DNA from: Planctomycetota bacterium
Lineage (GTDB): Bacteria > Planctomycetota > Planctomycetia > Pirellulales > Lacipirellulaceae
Direction: 5' to 3'
Length of the DNA stretch: 64,000 bases
Assembly (NCBI GenBank): GCA_024278955.1
Contig: JAJRSE010000071.1
Span: 62,001-126,000, forward strand
Shown piece by piece: positions 1-8,692 of this stretch; positions within the stretch are counted from its first letter, which is position 1; each line of letters opens with the position of its first letter. The translations under genes and the position numbers were made by a program. A model generated the notes under the pieces. The model made no database searches, was not told the origin of the DNA, and worked only from the letters and a program-made list of their open reading frames with translations.

Positions 1-646
1 GTTGGTCGCAGATTCTTGAGACCACGAAGTCGACTAAATCGCGGATCGTTGTCGCACCATGATACCAACCCGGCGAGGCCGGCATGACCACGGCTCCGGC
101 TTCGGTCACGCGGCGCATGTTGTCGATATGGGGTAGCGATAACGGCATCTCGCGCGGAACGATGATTAACCGGCGGCGTTCTTTCAAATGCACTTCGGCG
201 GCTCGTTGGATGAGATTGCTTGCCGCCCCCTGGGCAATTGCGCTGAGTGTCGTGCCCGAGCAAGGGCAAACAACCATTCCCTGGGTGAGAAATGAACCGC
301 TGGCAATGGGAGCGTGAAAATCTTGGTAGTGATAATATTGCAACTCGCCCAGCCTTCCCTGCTCGACGGAAAGTACGTTGCTATCGGCCGAGCCGATGCC
401 TGCGTTGGTCTGAAGTAGCTGGATTTTGCTGTCGCCCGAGGAGTCAATCTCGTCGAGCATCAGGTCCGAGGGTTTGAACTTTTTCAGGTTCACCTTGAGG
501 CTCATTTCCTGACGAATCACCTCGGCACCGCTCGCGCTGATCGAAAGATGGACGTCGTAGCCGGTGGCCAAGAGAACTTCGATCAGTCGAACCGAGTAGA
601 GCGCTCCGCTGGCTCCGGTGATTCCTAGGCAGATATTTTTTGGCAT
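1..646 (-). CDS. ubiX: UbiX-type flavin prenyltransferase (3' end outside window)
   Basis: The minus-strand reading frame opens with ATG at 646 and stays open to base 1, giving at least 215 codons, so the stop lies outside the window. The N-terminus has the UbiX/Pad1 flavoprotein signature (GITGASGALYSV), followed by a region around VCPCSGTTLSAIAQG and a late RRLIIVPREMPLS segment, both typical of the family. UbiX makes prenylated FMN, the cofactor of UbiD-type decarboxylases in quinone synthesis. It lies 13 bp downstream of ubiE on the same strand, so both are probably one transcript. Family members are about 190-210 residues, so only a few residues should be missing. Identification is by recognised motifs. 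Confidence 0.88.
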   Translation of the reverse strand, partial: MPKNICLGITGASGALYSVRLIEVLLATGYDVHLSISASGAEVIRQEMSLKVNLKKFKPSDLMLDEIDSSGDSKIQLLQTNAGIGSADSNVLSVEQGRLGELQYYHYQDFHAPIASGSFLTQGMVVCPCSGTTLSAIAQGAASNLIQRAAEVHLKERRRLIIVPREMPLSLPHIDNMRRVTEAGAVVMPASPGWYHGATTIRDLVDFVVSRICDQ

Positions 647-659
647 TTTTTGATTTTCG

Positions 660-1397
660 CTATTCTTCCGATTTCGGCTGAGGCTTCATTCCAACATAAA
701 GAGTCGCGACCCCCAGGGTAAGTCCTTGATGGGTGACCTCGGCTAGGCCTGCTGCTCTCATGCGATCGGCCAGCTGCTCGCCTTGCGGGAACTCGCCGAC
801 GCTGTTGGGAAGATAATTGTACGCATCGGCAGCACTGCCTGAGAACAACTGGCCGATACGTGGCAAGACGTTGCGAAAGTACCAGCCGTAAATGGCTTTG
901 AACGGTTGCCAGGTTGGGGTCGAGAACTCGAGCACGGCGACCTTGCCGCCGGGAGCACAAACGCGGACCATCTCGGATAGTCCCGCATCGGTGTCGGCAA
1001 CATTCCGAAGGCCGAAGGCGACGCAGACGATCTCGAACTGGTCGCTTTCCAGCGGCACCTGCTGGGCATCGGCCTCGATGAACGTGACCGCACGGTCTGC
1101 GCCCGACTTCGCGGCCTTTTTCCTACCGATTTCGAGCATCTCGTGGCAAAAGTCGGCTCCGATGATCTGAGCTTTGCCGCCGGTCGCCCGATAGTAGGCG
1201 AGCGCCAAGTCGCCGGTCCCGGTACAGAGGTCAAGAATCTTCGATTCTGGCCCTGCCGGCACGCGGCGCACCGTCTGCCAGCGCCAGTAACGATCGACGT
1301 TTAGCGAGAGCAGATGGTTGAGAAAATCGTACCGACCGGCGATCTCGCCAAACATTTTTTGGACGCGGGGCCCCGATTTGTCGACAGCGGTGGGCAT
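660..1397 (-). CDS. ubiE: Demethylmenaquinone/ubiquinone C-methyltransferase UbiE/MenG
   Basis: A 245-residue class I SAM-dependent methyltransferase. The UbiE signature (YDFLNHLLSLNVDRYWR, residues 23-39) precedes SAM motif I (ILDLCTGTGDLAL, about 54-66), and the family region VAFGLRNVAD is present. It methylates the quinone ring in the last step of menaquinone (MenG) or a late step of ubiquinone synthesis; menaquinone is expected for a planctomycete, but that is inference. The ATG at 1395-1397 fits the usual length. ubiX follows 13 bp downstream. The divergent comB begins 232 bp away across a G-rich repeat and a hairpin. Confidence 0.93.
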   Translation of the reverse strand: MPTAVDKSGPRVQKMFGEIAGRYDFLNHLLSLNVDRYWRWQTVRRVPAGPESKILDLCTGTGDLALAYYRATGGKAQIIGADFCHEMLEIGRKKAAKSGADRAVTFIEADAQQVPLESDQFEIVCVAFGLRNVADTDAGLSEMVRVCAPGGKVAVLEFSTPTWQPFKAIYGWYFRNVLPRIGQLFSGSAADAYNYLPNSVGEFPQGEQLADRMRAAGLAEVTHQGLTLGVATLYVGMKPQPKSEE

Positions 1398-1401
1398 TGT
1401 G

Positions 1402-1437
1402 GGTCAGAGGTCAGAGGTTGGGGGTTGGGGGTTGGGG
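1402..1437 (+). repeat. G-rich short tandem repeat in the ubiE-comB gap
   Basis: Two copies of GGTCAGA are followed by three GGGG-containing units separated by TT. Together with the GGG just before, this gives four G-runs of at least three, so a G-quadruplex is possible on the plus strand. It lies immediately upstream of the ubiE start codon (1397) on the opposite strand. Confidence 0.5.
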
Positions 1438-1505
1438 AAACAATCTGCAATCCCCATTCCGAGTTCCGGATTCAAGAGTATCGCAGTAGAATGATGTTTC
1501 CGCTA

Positions 1506-1547
1506 GCGTTAACCGGCGTTTGTCGCCCAGGGTTAACGCGTTTTTTT
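1506..1547 (+). terminator. Hairpin with T-run between ubiE and comB
   Basis: A perfect 9-bp inverted repeat (GCGTTAACC at 1506-1514, GGTTAACGC at 1531-1539) encloses a nested GGCG/CGCC pair and is followed by seven T. It has the form of a rho-independent terminator, but it sits between two divergent genes where no transcript needs to end. It may instead be a repeat remnant or a regulatory stem. Confidence 0.4.
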
Positions 1548-1628
1548 GCTTTCGCTTGGCAAAAAAGACGGCCTAGCGATCGGCGCTAACGCCCAACTTC
1601 CAATCCGAAATCCCCGTTCCGAATTCCT

Positions 1629-2390
1629 ATGAATCTCGCCGTCCACTATCTGCCCCAATTTGTGTCTGAGTCGGAACTTGCCGGCAGCGTGGTCGTGGTG
1701 GTCGATCTGCTCCGAGCCTCGACGACCATCTGCCAAGCGTTGGCCTCGGGAGCCCAAGGTGTTGTGCCTTGTCTGGAAGTCGACGAAACCTGGACCCGGG
1801 CCAAACAGTTCTCGCGGGAAGAGATTCTGCTGGGCGGCGAACGAGGGGGCAAGCGGATCGAGGGCTTTGACCTTGGCAACTCGCCCGCCGATTACACGGC
1901 AGACCAAGTCTTTGGGCGAACCGTCCTGTTTACCACCACCAACGGCACCAAGGCCTTGGCCCATGCTCGGCTAGCTAGCCGGGTACTCATCGGGGCAGCC
2001 GTCAATCGGGCGGCGCTCGCCGCAGCGATCGCTACTTCCTCGAAGATCGATATCCTCTGTGCAGGCACCAATGGGCAAGTCACTCGCGAAGATGTTCTCG
2101 CCGCCGGGGCAATTTGCGACCAGCTTGTTTCGCAAGGTTCGCCTGACTCCTGGCAAACGAACGAATGGGCCGAGTCGGCACTCGGCGAGTGGCAAGAACT
2201 GCTGACCTTGGCCCAATCGGAAGGCCGAACCGCCTCGGAGCAGCTGGCTCTTGAGTTGTGCGTCACCCCCGGCGGTATGAACCTGCTGGCGATTGGCTAC
2301 GATGCCGATCTCGTGCTCTGCGCCCAGCTCGATACGCTAGAGGTAGTTCCCGAGCTCGACCCGGTCAGCGGCAAACTTTGGCTGCCATAG
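1629..2390 (+). CDS. comB: 2-phosphosulfolactate phosphatase family protein (ComB)
   Basis: A 253-residue protein with the ComB family layout: VVVVVDLLRASTTICQAL near residue 22, a GGERGGKRIEGFDLGNSP segment and a VLFTTTNGTKAL segment. ComB was defined as the Mg-dependent phosphatase that turns 2-phosphosulfolactate into sulfolactate in coenzyme M synthesis. Bacterial homologues are common and their true substrate is often unknown. No comA or comC homologue is in the window, so the pathway here is open. The ATG at 1629 fits; the gene is single and followed after 52 bp by a repeat and glyS. Confidence 0.85.
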   Translation: MNLAVHYLPQFVSESELAGSVVVVVDLLRASTTICQALASGAQGVVPCLEVDETWTRAKQFSREEILLGGERGGKRIEGFDLGNSPADYTADQVFGRTVLFTTTNGTKALAHARLASRVLIGAAVNRAALAAAIATSSKIDILCAGTNGQVTREDVLAAGAICDQLVSQGSPDSWQTNEWAESALGEWQELLTLAQSEGRTASEQLALELCVTPGGMNLLAIGYDADLVLCAQLDTLEVVPELDPVSGKLWLP

Positions 2391-2442
2391 ACGCTCGCAT
2401 ATTGGCAGCATTAGAATACTTCTGGTCGGAAAATCGTTCGAC

Positions 2443-2490
2443 TAGTGCGTGTCGCACGGACATGTTCCGATCACCCCTTGAAGTTCAAAC
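2443..2490 (+). repeat. TAG-bordered dispersed repeat, copy D
   Basis: Begins TAGTGCGTGTCGCACGGAC and resembles the repeats at 51219-51305, 52173-52256 and 54131-54195, with divergence after the first 25 bases. It directly precedes glyS. A GTG inside it opens a 22-residue in-frame extension of glyS that should not be read as protein. Confidence 0.6.
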
Positions 2491-2510
2491 CAAACCACGG
2501 CTTTATTCTC

Positions 2511-4184
2511 ATGGAAATGGAAAAACTCGTCTCGCTCTGCAAGCGGCGCGGATTCTTGTTTCAATCAAGCGAAATCTACGGCGGCATCAACGGCTTTTGG
2601 GACTATGGCCCGCTGGGCGTCGAGTTGAAGCGAAACATCAAAGAAGCCTGGTGGCAAGATATGGTCACCTCGCACGACGAGTTGACTGTCGCCGAAGGGG
2701 CGCCGAGCACTCACGAAATGACGGGGCTCGACTGCACGATCATCATGCACCCCCAAGTGTGGAAAGTTTCGGGGCATTTTGATTTGTTCACCGACATAAT
2801 GGTCGAATGCCGGGAAACCAACAAGCGATTCCGATACGATCAACTACGAGGACGTTGGGTTACCTGCACTGGCAAGAAGGCTAAGGGGCAAACGAAGCAA
2901 CTCTCTGCCAGCACTTCCGAAGCGAAACCGCAAGAGTTCGAGAAGGTTTTCGTTCTCACTAAATCCGAAGCCGAAGAAGAACTAGCCGATCTTGAGCGAG
3001 CTGCTTTGAAAGCTTTCAATATCCGAGCTAAGGACGCTGACAAACTCAATTGGGATGGCGAAGTCGTCTCGTTTGAAACGATTAGCAATTTCGAGAACGT
3101 CCTTGGCCCAGGCGCAAAACGCGTTGGCACACTGACCGACCCTCGTGATTTTAACTTAATGTTAGAATCGCACGCTGGGCCAATCAAAAGCGACGAGAAC
3201 AAAGTTTTCCTTCGCCCTGAGACGGCTCAAGGCATCTTTGTAAACTTCAAAAACGTGGTCGATAGCACTCGAGTTCGCATTCCCTTTGGCATCGCCCAGG
3301 TTGGAAAAAGCTTTCGCAACGAAATCACGCCGCGTAACTTTACGTTCCGATCTCGTGAATTCGAGCAAATGGAAATCGAGTTTTTCTGCCATCCCGACAC
3401 GTCGCGTAAGTGGTACGAATACTGGCGCGATCGCCGGATGCAATGGTACACCGACCTGGGGTTGGCTGGTGAGCGACTTCGGTTGCGCGATCATGCGACC
3501 GACGAATTAAGCCACTACAGCACCGGTACCGCCGACATCGAGTACGCGTTTCCGTTCCTCCCCGAGGGCGAATTTGGCGAGCTCGAGGGCATCTCGCATC
3601 GTGGCGATTTCGATCTTCGTAGCCACATGGAAGGCAAGCTCGACCCGAAGTCATGTCCGCTCGAAGTCGAGTTGGGCGAAAATGGCAAACCCAAGTATCG
3701 CGGTAGCGGTCGTGATCTTACCTATCGCGACGACCAAACCAACGAGCGGTTTACGCCCCACGTGATCGAACCCTCGGCTGGTGCCGATCGTGCTACGCTT
3801 GCATTTCTTTGCGAAGCCTACACCGAGGACGAGCAACCCGACGACAAAGGCAAGATGCAAACTCGTATCGTGATGAAGTTTCATCCGCGTATCGCCCCGA
3901 TCAAAGCAGCCGTCTTTCCGCTCGTCAAAAAGGATGGGATGCCCGAGATTGCTCGCGATATCTACCGAAGCCTCAAGAAGCGATTTCCCGCGTTTTACGA
4001 CGAAAAAGGAGCCGTCGGGCGGCGCTACCGACGGCAGGATGAAGCGGGCACGCCCTACTGCATCACGGTCGACGGCCAAACGCTGACCGACCAGACGGTT
4101 ACGATTCGCGATCGCGATACGCTCAAACAATGGCGCGTCAAAATTGACGACGTGGTCGAAGAGATTGCTTTGCGTGTGAGCTAA
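2511..4184 (+). CDS. glyS: Glycyl-tRNA synthetase (dimeric alpha2 type)
   Basis: A 557-residue class II aminoacyl-tRNA synthetase that attaches glycine to tRNA-Gly. The N-terminal CKRRGFLFQSSEIYGG and FWDYGPLGVELK are typical of the single-chain type; motif 2 (FRNEITPRNFTFRSREFEQ) and a motif 3-like GADRATLAFL follow; the C-terminal anticodon-binding domain starts near RIAPIKAAVFPL. I chose ATG 2511. A GTG at 2445 is in frame, but the 22 residues it adds come from a dispersed repeat, and an ATG at 2517 is also possible. The stop overlaps the stop of the convergent gene at 4181 by 4 bp. Confidence 0.95.
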   Translation: MEMEKLVSLCKRRGFLFQSSEIYGGINGFWDYGPLGVELKRNIKEAWWQDMVTSHDELTVAEGAPSTHEMTGLDCTIIMHPQVWKVSGHFDLFTDIMVECRETNKRFRYDQLRGRWVTCTGKKAKGQTKQLSASTSEAKPQEFEKVFVLTKSEAEEELADLERAALKAFNIRAKDADKLNWDGEVVSFETISNFENVLGPGAKRVGTLTDPRDFNLMLESHAGPIKSDENKVFLRPETAQGIFVNFKNVVDSTRVRIPFGIAQVGKSFRNEITPRNFTFRSREFEQMEIEFFCHPDTSRKWYEYWRDRRMQWYTDLGLAGERLRLRDHATDELSHYSTGTADIEYAFPFLPEGEFGELEGISHRGDFDLRSHMEGKLDPKSCPLEVELGENGKPKYRGSGRDLTYRDDQTNERFTPHVIEPSAGADRATLAFLCEAYTEDEQPDDKGKMQTRIVMKFHPRIAPIKAAVFPLVKKDGMPEIARDIYRSLKKRFPAFYDEKGAVGRRYRRQDEAGTPYCITVDGQTLTDQTVTIRDRDTLKQWRVKIDDVVEEIALRVS

Positions 4185-4945
4185 CTCGCAAGCCGATCGG
4201 CCAAGTGGTCGACTTGTCCACGTAGATTGGCGGCCATTAGTTGCGGACTGGCTGCTTGATTGAAATGGCGATAAAAGTACTGACTTGAGGAGGGCTGGCT
4301 ACCTGCCAGCGCGCCGGTCATTTCTTGGATTTCATGCAACTGGCGGTCGACGCCCAGGAGTTGGCGATTCACTTGTCGGCTATTGCGCCATAGCCGAACC
4401 GCCATCCAAGTAAGGCCAAGAACCAAAAACCCTTCGGCCATGATCGTCGCGGTCATGCCCCATTGCCATTGCCTGGGCAACTGAAACGCGGCCGACCAAG
4501 TCAACAGGCCAAGCCCTAAACCGAAGCTTGAGACTCCCAAAAAAATCAACGAGCTAATCAGCCACGAGGCCCCATTGTGTTTGGTCGCACTCGACGGTCG
4601 CAAGTAGGTCGCCTTCACGCGAGGCTGCGGCGAGTCGACCGCAGTGCTCAACACGGGCGAAGTGCCCACCTCGATACTTAGACGAGGGGTACTACGCAGT
4701 TGACGGCCAATTCGCCGCAGTCGTTGGTTTGCTTGATCTCTTTCGAGTTCGCTGCTTGGAGGTGCCAAATCCTGATCAGCCGTAGCTGGCGGTGCGTCAA
4801 ACAAGTCGAGCGGCACTCCGGTATCGGCAGGACGGCTTACAGGGCCAGGCGTGGCAACCTCGTGCTCGCATTGCGAGCATAGCAGGGGCCCTTGTGCCGA
4901 ACGTGCAACGGCAGGAATATCTTGTTGGCAATGAGTACACCACAT
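4181..4945 (-). CDS. Zinc-ribbon-like two-TM membrane protein, unknown function
   Basis: Not assigned to a known function. The 254-residue protein starts with a four-cysteine zinc-ribbon-like knuckle (C3/C6 and C23/C26), then a proline-rich, charged linker, then two likely membrane helices (about 128-152 and 163-186), then a charged tail of about 65 residues with several Gln and Leu that may form a coiled coil. It overlaps the 3' end of glyS by 4 bp on the opposite strand and is followed upstream by an unrelated cytochrome operon. The start is the ATG of MWCTHC; starting later would lose the first cysteines. Confidence 0.7.
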   Translation of the reverse strand: MWCTHCQQDIPAVARSAQGPLLCSQCEHEVATPGPVSRPADTGVPLDLFDAPPATADQDLAPPSSELERDQANQRLRRIGRQLRSTPRLSIEVGTSPVLSTAVDSPQPRVKATYLRPSSATKHNGASWLISSLIFLGVSSFGLGLGLLTWSAAFQLPRQWQWGMTATIMAEGFLVLGLTWMAVRLWRNSRQVNRQLLGVDRQLHEIQEMTGALAGSQPSSSQYFYRHFNQAASPQLMAANLRGQVDHLADRLAS

Positions 4946-5036
4946 GCAAAGAGAGATCGGCCGCCGAGCATGTCAAACTGCAACGATTCTGAGTTTTGTA
5001 ATGCTAGCATTGTAGCTGCGGACGACCACGGCTAGT

Positions 5037-6977
5037 TTACTTTTCTTTGCTAGCAGTTGTCGCTTTGTCCGCTCGATACCAATCGCCTCGCAGCCAATCG
5101 ACGATTAGCTGCAGCGACTTTTGATCCATCTGGTTAAGCTGCGGGTCGTCGTGCGGAGCGAACGCAGGCATCCGGTCGTTCGATTCTCCGTAGAACCGCT
5201 CGTCGGCCGGGTTGCTGATGAAATCGATCAGCCATTGGCGAGACATGTAGCCATCAAGCTCCGGCGAACCTATGTCCTGCATTTCGCCAAAGGAATGGCA
5301 ATCGGTACAGCTCGTGCCGCTCTCTAAAATGTCTGCCAAGCCGCCCTCTATCAGTAATCGACCTTCCGCGACTAGCTCGGCATCTTCGCGATCTTTCGCT
5401 TGCTGCTCCGGTAAGTTTGCTTCGGCAGAGAGAGCTATTGCGATTTTTTTGAACGCTGCCTGAATTGTTTTTCGCTGCTCGTCTTCCACGTCCTCGCCCA
5501 GCGATTCTTGGACGAAGTCGACCATTTCAGAATATTCGCCTCCGCTTGCAAACGGCGAATCGATATACCCAAGGTAGTGAGCACTGGCAATCTGGTCGGG
5601 ATCGAGCAAGCCTTCAATCCATTTGCGTGAACCTAACCCATAAAGGTTCGGCGCGGTTGGGCTGTCGTTCACCATGTCCGAACTGCTACGTTCTTCCGTG
5701 GAAATGGGCTCGTAGTTATGACAACTTGCACAGTGTTGCTTAAATAGTTTTGGACCTTGCAAATACGGATCGTTGTAGACAAGCGTCAACGCCCCTGTGG
5801 GCGGAATCTTTGTTGGCGAAAGGGCCAACTCGACCACTCGCTCGGCGTCGTGCTCGGCGGCGTGCTTTGCCTCGATGAACGCTTGCGAGGCATCGTACCG
5901 TGCCTGGTTCTCTTCAGTTCGCTCGTTCATGGCAGCGAAATTGTCGTCATACAATGCTTGGGCGGTCAGGTAGGCCGACCCGCCGAATAGAACCAAGAGC
6001 AACAGCACGTTAAAAAAGTGACCGACTCGGCTGCGTCCGATCCACGGCATTAGAAACATTACCGCGACCACGATGCCAGGGATGATAAACGCTCCCCAGA
6101 TTTCCAATTCGCCAGGAAACCACTTCAGGAATTGGAACAAGAATAAAAAGTACCACTCAGGCCGGGCGGCGTTGTAAGGGTTGGCTGGATCGGCAGGAGC
6201 CCCTAGCTCGGCTCCCTTCCAAATGGTCAAAGCCAATACGACGGCCAAAACGCCGAGCGCTGCGACGCTATCTTTCAAAACCTGGTCGGGCCAGAACGCC
6301 GTATCGGGGCCTCGCCTTGGATCTTTCGCATGCAAGCCATGACGACGCAAGAGCAACACATGCGCGACCAGAAAACCAACCAGAAGCGCCGGCAGCACGC
6401 CTGCGTGGAGTGCGAAAAATCGAGTCAGCGTTTGATGCCCATAATCGCTTCCGCCGAGGGCGATTTTCTTGAGTGCCGCCCCAGCGACCGGCGCCTGGCT
6501 GGCAAGCTCGGTCCCGACGTTGGTTGCCCAATAGCCCTTCTGATCCCAAGGCAACAAGTACCCTGTGAAGGAAAGCCCCAGCACGATCAGCATCAAAAAC
6601 ATGCCGGTTAGGAAGTTCAGCTCGCGAGGCGCTCGATACGCACCATCCCAGATGATTTGAATAAAATGAAGCGCCAGCAGCACAATCATCAGCTGGGCCA
6701 TGTAGTGGTGTAGCCCACGCAGGAGCCAGCCCCCGGTCATCCCATGTTCGATGTAAAAGACGCTTTCCCAAGCGGTCTGAGTGCTTGGGCTGTACGCCAT
6801 CCATAAAAAGATGCCTGTCACGGCCTGGGTCATAAACGCCATAACCAGCGTGCTGCCCCAGACGTACCGCCAACGCGATCCGCCGGGCACGCTTTCGTAG
6901 AGTGCTTCGTGAACTAGGTCGCGCACTCCGGCACGATCGTCTAGCCAATCAATCACAGTGCGCATGGGATTAGTCAT
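5037..6977 (-). CDS. Cytochrome b/b6 fused to a di-haem cytochrome c tail
   Basis: A 646-residue membrane cytochrome b of a quinol-oxidising bc-type complex. Two haem b His pairs are seen: H90/H104 and H191/H206, the second spaced 15 apart as in cytochrome b6. The Qo-site PEWY is at 273-276. About eight hydrophobic segments end near residue 340. The remaining 300 residues contain two haem c sites, CASCH (416-420) and CTDCH (557-561), so the cytochrome c subunit is fused to cytochrome b. The Rieske gene lies directly upstream and overlaps by 4 bp (ATGA), giving a two-gene complex. Electron flow from quinol through Rieske and haems c is inferred from the family. Confidence 0.9.
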   Translation of the reverse strand: MTNPMRTVIDWLDDRAGVRDLVHEALYESVPGGSRWRYVWGSTLVMAFMTQAVTGIFLWMAYSPSTQTAWESVFYIEHGMTGGWLLRGLHHYMAQLMIVLLALHFIQIIWDGAYRAPRELNFLTGMFLMLIVLGLSFTGYLLPWDQKGYWATNVGTELASQAPVAGAALKKIALGGSDYGHQTLTRFFALHAGVLPALLVGFLVAHVLLLRRHGLHAKDPRRGPDTAFWPDQVLKDSVAALGVLAVVLALTIWKGAELGAPADPANPYNAARPEWYFLFLFQFLKWFPGELEIWGAFIIPGIVVAVMFLMPWIGRSRVGHFFNVLLLLVLFGGSAYLTAQALYDDNFAAMNERTEENQARYDASQAFIEAKHAAEHDAERVVELALSPTKIPPTGALTLVYNDPYLQGPKLFKQHCASCHNYEPISTEERSSSDMVNDSPTAPNLYGLGSRKWIEGLLDPDQIASAHYLGYIDSPFASGGEYSEMVDFVQESLGEDVEDEQRKTIQAAFKKIAIALSAEANLPEQQAKDREDAELVAEGRLLIEGGLADILESGTSCTDCHSFGEMQDIGSPELDGYMSRQWLIDFISNPADERFYGESNDRMPAFAPHDDPQLNQMDQKSLQLIVDWLRGDWYRADKATTASKEK

Positions 6978-7567
6978 GTTGTCGGGTGTTTCTCTTTATG
7001 GCCCGTTTGGAAATCAATGTACTCTACCCACACTTCGGTTACCGCACCGCCGTCCGCCAATTTGATCTCACGCAACTCGACCGGCAGCTGATCCATGTCG
7101 CGAGGAGAAACTTCCTTGTCGCCTCGCGAACGGGTGCCGTCGAGGTTAAAAACGCTCGTATGGCACGGGCACTGAAAAACGTCGTTGCCGGCGGTGTAGC
7201 CAATCTGACAACCGGCGTGAGGGCACTTGGCCGTAAAAGCGATCGGACTTGCTTCGCCAGCCTGCCGAGAGAGGTAAACCGCTCCGATACGCTGTTTGGG
7301 ATAGCGGTTCCAAGCATCTTCGCGGTCGGCAACCACGGGGAAATATCGGGGCATGCCGTCGTCGGGCACTTGATCGAGCAGAGCGATACGCACCTGCGGA
7401 CTCTTACTCTTTCGCAATAAGGGGGATAAAAAAGTCACCAACCCAGCAGCTAATGGCGTGAGTGTCGCAATCGCCCCCGTAACTATCGCCGCAAAAACTG
7501 CGAAAAAAGATCGACGACTCTTTGGAGGCGGCAGGCTAGTCGGCTGCTGCTTGGGTGGTTTCGCCAT
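6974..7567 (-). CDS. Rieske iron-sulfur protein of a bc-type complex
   Basis: A 197-residue Rieske subunit (QcrA/PetC-like). A proline- and lysine-rich N-terminus precedes one membrane anchor (about 20-50), and the cluster-binding motifs are complete: C115-P-H117 with C120, and C133-P-C135-H136. It transfers electrons from quinol to the haem c domain of the partner protein. It is translationally coupled (4-bp overlap) to the cytochrome b/c gene downstream. Length and ATG start match the family. Confidence 0.93.
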   Translation of the reverse strand: MAKPPKQQPTSLPPPKSRRSFFAVFAAIVTGAIATLTPLAAGLVTFLSPLLRKSKSPQVRIALLDQVPDDGMPRYFPVVADREDAWNRYPKQRIGAVYLSRQAGEASPIAFTAKCPHAGCQIGYTAGNDVFQCPCHTSVFNLDGTRSRGDKEVSPRDMDQLPVELREIKLADGGAVTEVWVEYIDFQTGHKEKHPTT

Positions 7568-7679
7568 GTGGCTGCCTTGTTAAGCGTCAGGGAAATGTGG
7601 CGAAGAACGGAAATAGACGCAAGTCGTTAGGAGTTAGAAAAAACTAGCGTCCATCGCCGTGCAACTGCAACTACTCGTA

Positions 7680-8663
7680 TTATCCCATCGCAACACGTAG
7701 CGCGTCAAGAACGGCCTTTCTAGCGTCTTCTAGCCCTCCCTCGAACGTAATTCCCGAGGCAGCCCGGTGGCCGCCTCCTCCAAATTGCTTGGCAATCGCG
7801 CTGACATCGAAGTCGGTTCGGCTTCGCAAGCTCACCTTGGTTACCCCTTCTTCTAATTCGACAAACAGCACCGCCACGATACTGCCCGCAACCGTATGCA
7901 ATGCGTTGATCGCGTCTTCTGTGTCGGTTTTATTGGCGTCTGTCTCGGCGAAATCTTGGCTCGTGACATGCGTCGACATCAGACGGCCGTCTAAATCGGA
8001 AACCACATGATCGAGAATTCGCCCGCGAAGATGCAGTCGCGAAAGGCTATGTTGCTCGTACAACGCCGAAAAAATGGCGGGTGGCTCGGCTCCTGCTGCC
8101 ACAAGCTTGGCGAGCGCAAGAAAGGTCTTTTCCTTGACCGACGAAAATCGAAACCAACCCGTGTCGGTCGCAATCGCGGCAAACAGCGGTCGGGCAATCT
8201 CTGGCGTGATTTTTACGCCTAAGACCTCGGCCAATTCGAGAATCATCCGACCGGTAGCCTCAGCGGTATCGTCACGAATTACGGTCGCCCCCAGGTCGTC
8301 GCTGCAAACGTGATGGTCGACCACCGCTCTCGCTCCCGGGAAAAACTTGACCACCTCGGCCATCGGTCCCAGCTGGCCCCAGGCACTGGTATCAACAACG
8401 ATCAATGCGTCGAGTTTCATGATCTCGATTGCTTGAACCTCCTCCCCTAAAACACAAACCTCGCTTCGCTCATCGATAAACTGAATATGACTTGGCACCG
8501 GATCGCCGTTGACGATTGTCGCCTGTTTGCCAAGCGATCGTAAAATCACGGCAAGCGCCAACTCGCTTCCGACGGCATCGCAATCGGCTCGGCAATGGCT
8601 GGTCAGCAAAAACGACTGATTCGCGTTAATAATCTCGACTAAAGGTTGCCAATCGATTGACAT
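7680..8663 (-). CDS. nrnA: DHH-DHHA1 phosphoesterase (NrnA-like oligoribonuclease/pAp phosphatase)
   Basis: A 327-residue DHH family protein. The N-terminal metal sites are complete (H23, D27 and D29 in SHCRADCD; D91; D116-H117-H118), and the C-terminal DHHA1 substrate motif GGGGHRAASG is present. NrnA-type enzymes degrade very short oligoribonucleotides and dephosphorylate 3'-phosphoadenosine 5'-phosphate. Start: ATG 8661-8663 has a good GGAGAG ribosome site about 10 bp upstream; an in-frame TTG at 8678 is part of that site. The gene follows ribF by 29 bp on the same strand. Confidence 0.87.
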   Translation of the reverse strand: MSIDWQPLVEIINANQSFLLTSHCRADCDAVGSELALAVILRSLGKQATIVNGDPVPSHIQFIDERSEVCVLGEEVQAIEIMKLDALIVVDTSAWGQLGPMAEVVKFFPGARAVVDHHVCSDDLGATVIRDDTAEATGRMILELAEVLGVKITPEIARPLFAAIATDTGWFRFSSVKEKTFLALAKLVAAGAEPPAIFSALYEQHSLSRLHLRGRILDHVVSDLDGRLMSTHVTSQDFAETDANKTDTEDAINALHTVAGSIVAVLFVELEEGVTKVSLRSRTDFDVSAIAKQFGGGGHRAASGITFEGGLEDARKAVLDALRVAMG

Positions 8664-8692
8664 GTTTCTTCTCTCCAAAGTTTCAGGGCGAA

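Noticed and set aside
2445-2510. GTG-start extension of glyS
   Set aside because: The added 22 residues are a translated dispersed repeat (copy D); ATG 2511 fits the family.
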